From positions 186,001 to 250,000 of the forward strand of contig NZ_JIBC01000004.1 of assembly GCF_000620505.1 (NCBI RefSeq): DNA of 64,000 nt. Reading direction: 5' to 3'. The notes under the pieces are model-generated. The model saw nothing but the letters and a program-made list of their open reading frames with translations. It made no database searches and was not told the DNA's origin. This DNA comes from Sulfitobacter sp. 20_GPM-1509m (GTDB lineage: Bacteria; Pseudomonadota; Alphaproteobacteria; Rhodobacterales; Rhodobacteraceae). Made by a program: the position numbers and the translations under genes. Of the stretch, positions 61,521-64,000 are shown piece by piece (the first letter of the stretch is position 1; every line of letters begins with the position of its first letter).

Positions 61521-61570
61521 TCCGCGACCCTAAAGCCGGGTCGCGGCAGGGACCAGAGGGAAGGCGCGCT

Positions 61571-62209
61571 TTAGCCGGTCCGCACCAGATTTTGTGCGCG
61601 GTCGCAGCCAAAAGCACGGTCGAACCACTGGCGTGACAGCTGGGGGCTGACCCCTGCCCGCTGCGCCACGGCGGCCTTGGCATCCGGGTCGAACTGCCAC
61701 AGGCCGACGCTGATTTGACTGCGCCCTGTTCCTTCACTGCCCAGCACCTCGGGGGACGATCCGATCATCCGGTAGATGCGCACCATGCGTGCATCGAAAA
61801 CGCCGACGAAATGGTCCACGTCAAAATTCTGCATGATCTCGCCCCCGCCCAGCATCAGCGCGGCCGCCACATGGCTGCCCGCACCACGCGACAGGCAGAA
61901 CCGGGTGCATTCCCAAATGCGCGGGCTGGCGATGGGAACGCCGCCTGTCAGATGACCGAAATGATCGTTGACCATCACCGGCCCCGTCGTGGGCAGAAAG
62001 CGCATTGAGCCACCGTGGCTGCCGTCGGGTTCTTCCCAGATCACGTAAAGCGGGTTCAGATCATCGTAACGGTCCCGCTCGGCCCCTGTGGCGTCCACGC
62101 TGACTTCCCAGCCCAGCCGGGTTTTGAACTGGTCCGCGCGGTCGCGGAACATGGCGTCGCGCAAAGCGGGAAAGGTGTGAAGGTCGGTTCCGTAAATGTA
62201 ACGCAGCAT
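61571..62209 (-). CDS. luxI: acyl-homoserine-lactone synthase (LuxI family)
   Basis: A 212-residue protein with the invariant LuxI residues: R24, F28, W34 in RDRADQFKTRLGW, E44, D46 and D49 (ERDRYDD), R70 in GGSMRFLP, and E100/R103 in WECTRFC. It makes an N-acyl-homoserine lactone from S-adenosylmethionine and acyl-ACP/CoA. It follows luxR on the same strand after about 100 bases. A hairpin covers its ribosome-binding site, so translation may be regulated. Confidence 0.95.
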   Translation of the reverse strand: MLRYIYGTDLHTFPALRDAMFRDRADQFKTRLGWEVSVDATGAERDRYDDLNPLYVIWEEPDGSHGGSMRFLPTTGPVMVNDHFGHLTGGVPIASPRIWECTRFCLSRGAGSHVAAALMLGGGEIMQNFDVDHFVGVFDARMVRIYRMIGSSPEVLGSEGTGRSQISVGLWQFDPDAKAAVAQRAGVSPQLSRQWFDRAFGCDRAQNLVRTG

Positions 62210-62219
62210 GTGTGTGGCT

Positions 62220-62246
62220 CCCCATTGGTCCGAATGACCAATGGGG
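62220..62246 (-). promoter_or_regulatory. 27-nt perfect palindrome covering the luxI ribosome-binding site
   Basis: On the luxI strand CCCCATTGGTC, loop ATTCG, GACCAATGGGG form an 11-bp perfect stem. The 3' arm ends in GGGG, directly followed by AG, giving the Shine-Dalgarno GGGGAG eight bases before the ATG. In RNA the site would be closed; in DNA the dyad would be a good operator overlapping the start. Which holds depends on the transcription start. Confidence 0.75.
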
Positions 62247-62309
62247 TAGCCGCGACATCGTTAACGTGAGCCAAGCCCAGCGCACGCTGCAAGGCGCAGA
62301 TGCGCAACG

Positions 62310-63029
62310 CTAGACAACAATCAGCCCCCGGCTCATGGCGCGGGCAACTGCGTGCGTGGTGTTCATCGCCCCCAGCTTGAAGCGTGCGCTTTCGATGTAG
62401 ACCCGCAGCGTGTGCTCGGAAATCGAGAGGGTTTCAGCCACCTGAGCGCGGCTGTAGCCCATCGCCAGCAAGGTGATGCTGTCCACCTCACGCGGGGACA
62501 GGTTGCGGGCCTGTTCCGGCAGGCGGTCTGGTTCGAATTCAAGCGCCTTTTGATTGAACGCATGGGCAATCAGGATCAACACCCGTCGATGCGTTTCGGT
62601 AAAGGTGGACCAGGTGGCGTCGTCACAGCAGTGCGACACGGTAAACAGTGCAAATTGGCCATTGGGTCCACGGATCGGGACGGTGAAACCCTGATTGCCA
62701 ACGCCGTATTCAATCGCTTCGGCCTGAAACGCGCGGGCGGCCTTGCTGGACCAGTCCAGCCGCTTCCAGTCGACAGGATGGAACCGTTGGTAACAGCCGA
62801 TCACTACAGGATCGATACGCAGGTAATTCTGCTCAAGGTATCGTGCGCGCCATGCATCGGGATAGGTGCCACACCCGTATTGGTCGCCTGCGCTGTCGAC
62901 CCAATGATAAATCATGTGATCAACGGCAAAAACCTTGCAAAGTTCTTCAATGACAGCCTGGAGGATTTCCAGCGTGTCAGACCGCTCCAGCCTCTCCAAA
63001 ATGGTTTCCATCTGCGCATTCAGCGTCAT
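62310..63029 (-). CDS. luxR: LuxR-family quorum-sensing regulator
   Basis: A 239-residue protein. The N-terminal autoinducer-binding domain (about 15-160) has W43, Y51-like aromatic residues (YHWVDSAGDQYGCGTYPDAW) and the DP pair in RIDPVV; the C-terminal HTH (about 172-235) reads LSPREVDSITLLAMGYSRAQ. It should bind the product of the downstream luxI and act on lux-type promoters. The start at 63029 (or ATG 63011) overlaps the small upstream gene. Confidence 0.94.
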   Translation of the reverse strand: MTLNAQMETILERLERSDTLEILQAVIEELCKVFAVDHMIYHWVDSAGDQYGCGTYPDAWRARYLEQNYLRIDPVVIGCYQRFHPVDWKRLDWSSKAARAFQAEAIEYGVGNQGFTVPIRGPNGQFALFTVSHCCDDATWSTFTETHRRVLILIAHAFNQKALEFEPDRLPEQARNLSPREVDSITLLAMGYSRAQVAETLSISEHTLRVYIESARFKLGAMNTTHAVARAMSRGLIVV

Positions 63030-63183
63030 CGGGCCCGCCTGTTACAGGTTCTGCCTTTCCCGAGATCTCGGCCATTGCAACGATTGCGGTGTCGTCCAGC
63101 TGCTCGGCCAGGACGGGCAATCCGTTTGCGTGGGCAAAGGCCCTGAGATCCGTCAGAACATCCAAAATCCAATCGCTCTTCAT
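62977..63183 (-). CDS. small conserved-looking protein before luxR, 68 aa
   Basis: A 68-residue frame, MKSDWILDVLTDLRAFAHANG then LPVLAEQLDDTAIVAMAEIS, with a good ATG and a 53-base overlap with the start of luxR. Its first 40 residues look like a small helical protein that I associate from memory with Rhodobacteraceae luxR loci, so I regard it as real; function unknown. The tail after residue 45 is low in structure. It may be translated to couple or tune luxR expression. Confidence 0.65.
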   Translation of the reverse strand: MKSDWILDVLTDLRAFAHANGLPVLAEQLDDTAIVAMAEISGKAEPVTGGPDDAECADGNHFGEAGAV

Positions 63184-63204
63184 GTCAGGTTCGCCCTCAG
63201 TTGG

Positions 63205-63219
63205 TTAACAGTCGGTTAA
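63205..63219 (-). promoter_or_regulatory. CtrA-type binding site before the luxR operon
   Basis: TTAA-N7-TTAA (TTAA at 63205-63208 and 63216-63219), the full CtrA recognition pattern of alphaproteobacteria. It lies about 20-35 bases before the small gene start, downstream of a possible -10 (TATAGT on the minus strand), where binding would repress; the promoter itself is not certain. Confidence 0.55.
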
Positions 63220-63335
63220 TTCAACTATAGCATGAGCGATTTTCCTTAATAAATTCGCGTATTGGTACTCCCCCGAAATGGTGAGGGGCGGTTTTTCGGA
63301 CCATTTGCCTGTAACATGTGGGCGTCAAACGCAAA

Positions 63336-63369
63336 AACGCCCGCGCATCGTCTATGATTCGCGGGCGTT
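63336..63369 (-). terminator. rho-independent terminator of ccr
   Basis: On the minus strand AACGCCCGCG pairs with CGCGGGCGTT (10 bp, 14-base loop), followed by TTTTTGC. It lies about 30 bases after the ccr stop and separates it from the luxR operon region. Confidence 0.8.
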
Positions 63370-63396
63370 CCTTGTGCCTTTGTACCTGCGACAGGT

Positions 63397-64000
63397 TTAC
63401 CGTCCGGCTTCCAATGCGTCCTCGAATGTGCGCAAGCCGGTCTTGGGGGCCTGCACCAGAACCGACATGTTGCCGGGCTTGTGTTCGTTGCGCAGCATCT
63501 TCATATGCGCGTCGGGCAGGTCATTCCACAGGAACACTTCGGACATGCACGGATCAAGACGACGCTCCAGCATCAGGCGGTTGGCGGCAGACGCTTGTTT
63601 CAGGTGGGCAAAGTGGCTGCCTTGCAGACGCTTCTGGTGCATCCACATATAACGCACGTCAAAGGTCAGGTTGAAACCTGATGTGCCCGCGCAGATCACG
63701 ACCATGCCGCCCTTTTTCACCACGAAAGTGGACACGGGGAACGTGGCCTCGCCGGGGTGTTCGAACACCATGTCGACGTTCACGCCCTTGCCGGTGATGT
63801 CCCAGATCGCCTTGCCGAACTTGCGCGCCTCGGCGAACCACGTGTTGTATTCGGGCGTGTTCACCTTGGGCAACTGGCCCCAGCATTTGAAATCCTTGCG
63901 GTTCAGCACACCCTTGGCGCCCAGATCCATCACGAAATCGCGTTTGCTTTCGTCCGAGATCACGCCGATCGCGTTGGCACCCGCGGTGTTGATCAGCTGG
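63397..64000 (-). CDS. ccr: crotonyl-CoA carboxylase/reductase, C-terminal part (runs off the window)
   Basis: The frame is open to the last base (reading QLINTAGANAIGVISDESKRD), so only about 200 C-terminal residues are seen. Family markers are FKCWGQLPKV, MVFEHPGEATFP, GTSGFNLTFDVRYMWMHQKR and QGSHFAHLKQ. Ccr carries out the NADPH-dependent reductive carboxylation of crotonyl-CoA to ethylmalonyl-CoA, the key step of the ethylmalonyl-CoA pathway, consistent with meaB at 9249-10229. Confidence 0.95.
   Translation of the reverse strand, partial: QLINTAGANAIGVISDESKRDFVMDLGAKGVLNRKDFKCWGQLPKVNTPEYNTWFAEARKFGKAIWDITGKGVNVDMVFEHPGEATFPVSTFVVKKGGMVVICAGTSGFNLTFDVRYMWMHQKRLQGSHFAHLKQASAANRLMLERRLDPCMSEVFLWNDLPDAHMKMLRNEHKPGNMSVLVQAPKTGLRTFEDALEAGR

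Noticed and set aside
62220-62246. classical lux box for LuxR
   Set aside because: The dyad lacks the CTG/CAG half-sites and is longer than a lux box; it is kept only as an unspecified palindrome.

Overview
This window is a GC-rich (roughly 60-65 %) stretch of an alphaproteobacterial chromosome, most likely from the Roseobacter group of Rhodobacteraceae. Pointers are gcrA, a C-terminal crotonyl-CoA carboxylase/reductase fragment with the mutase chaperone meaB (ethylmalonyl-CoA pathway), a luxI/luxR pair with a small conserved frame in front, alphaproteobacterial-type LexA, CtrA and Irr motifs, and hairpin-rich gene-end repeats. Most of it is ordinary, densely packed chromosome with many 4-base ATGA/GTGA overlaps.

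Layout. 1-2812: end of an amidohydrolase, then a decayed 2.1 kb island in the 3' end of tRNA-Phe(GAA). It is bounded by a perfect 51-bp direct repeat and holds an AT-richer two-gene unit (4-TM protein plus membrane-anchored TIR protein) and a broken integrase. 2.9-10.2 kb: infA-maf-rng-yacG cluster, nitrilase-family hydrolase with divergent LysR regulator, sirtuin, copper chaperone PCu(A)C, rpmB, meaB. 10.3-19.3 kb: hrpB, gnd, glycosyltransferase, argF-argD, EamA transporter, gcrA. 19.5-24.3 kb: Dabb protein, pabB, CueR/HmrR-type regulator, and a TPP enzyme overlapping a class III CoA-transferase. 24.5-30.6 kb: TTC38-like TPR protein and opgC-opgG-opgH, making and modifying periplasmic glucans. 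30.6-38.4 kb: small enzymes, an ArsR-permease pair with two operator-like dyads, and nhaA.

38.6-42 kb is kpsT-kpsE-kdsA (polysaccharide export and KDO synthesis), facing an asmA-family gene across a 100-bp palindrome. 44-53 kb: rimO, a duplicated-domain 120-aa protein whose promoter spacer holds a LexA box, DCC protein, hemolysin III, IMPACT protein, M48 lipoprotein, class IV aminotransferase, HCCA isomerase, UspA, an apparent pseudo-protease, an Nfu scaffold with an Irr (ICE) box, and tsaB-rimI. 53.4-58.2 kb is a BMP-family nucleoside-type ABC importer. 58.3-61.5 kb: TauE/SafE exporter with its TIGR02186 partner and an SF1 helicase. 61.6-63.2 kb is the quorum-sensing unit (small frame, luxR, luxI), with a CtrA-like site in front and a strong hairpin over the luxI ribosome-binding site. 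The window ends inside ccr.

Most interesting: (i) the tRNA-Phe island reduced to a TIR/4-TM pair, a candidate defence module; (ii) the luxI leader hairpin; (iii) the LexA-boxed duplicated-domain protein; (iv) the Irr-type box before nfu; (v) the CtrA-type site before the luxR operon; (vi) the twin dyads before arsR; (vii) a five-copy intergenic repeat family. All functional statements come from reading motifs by eye; no database search was run.
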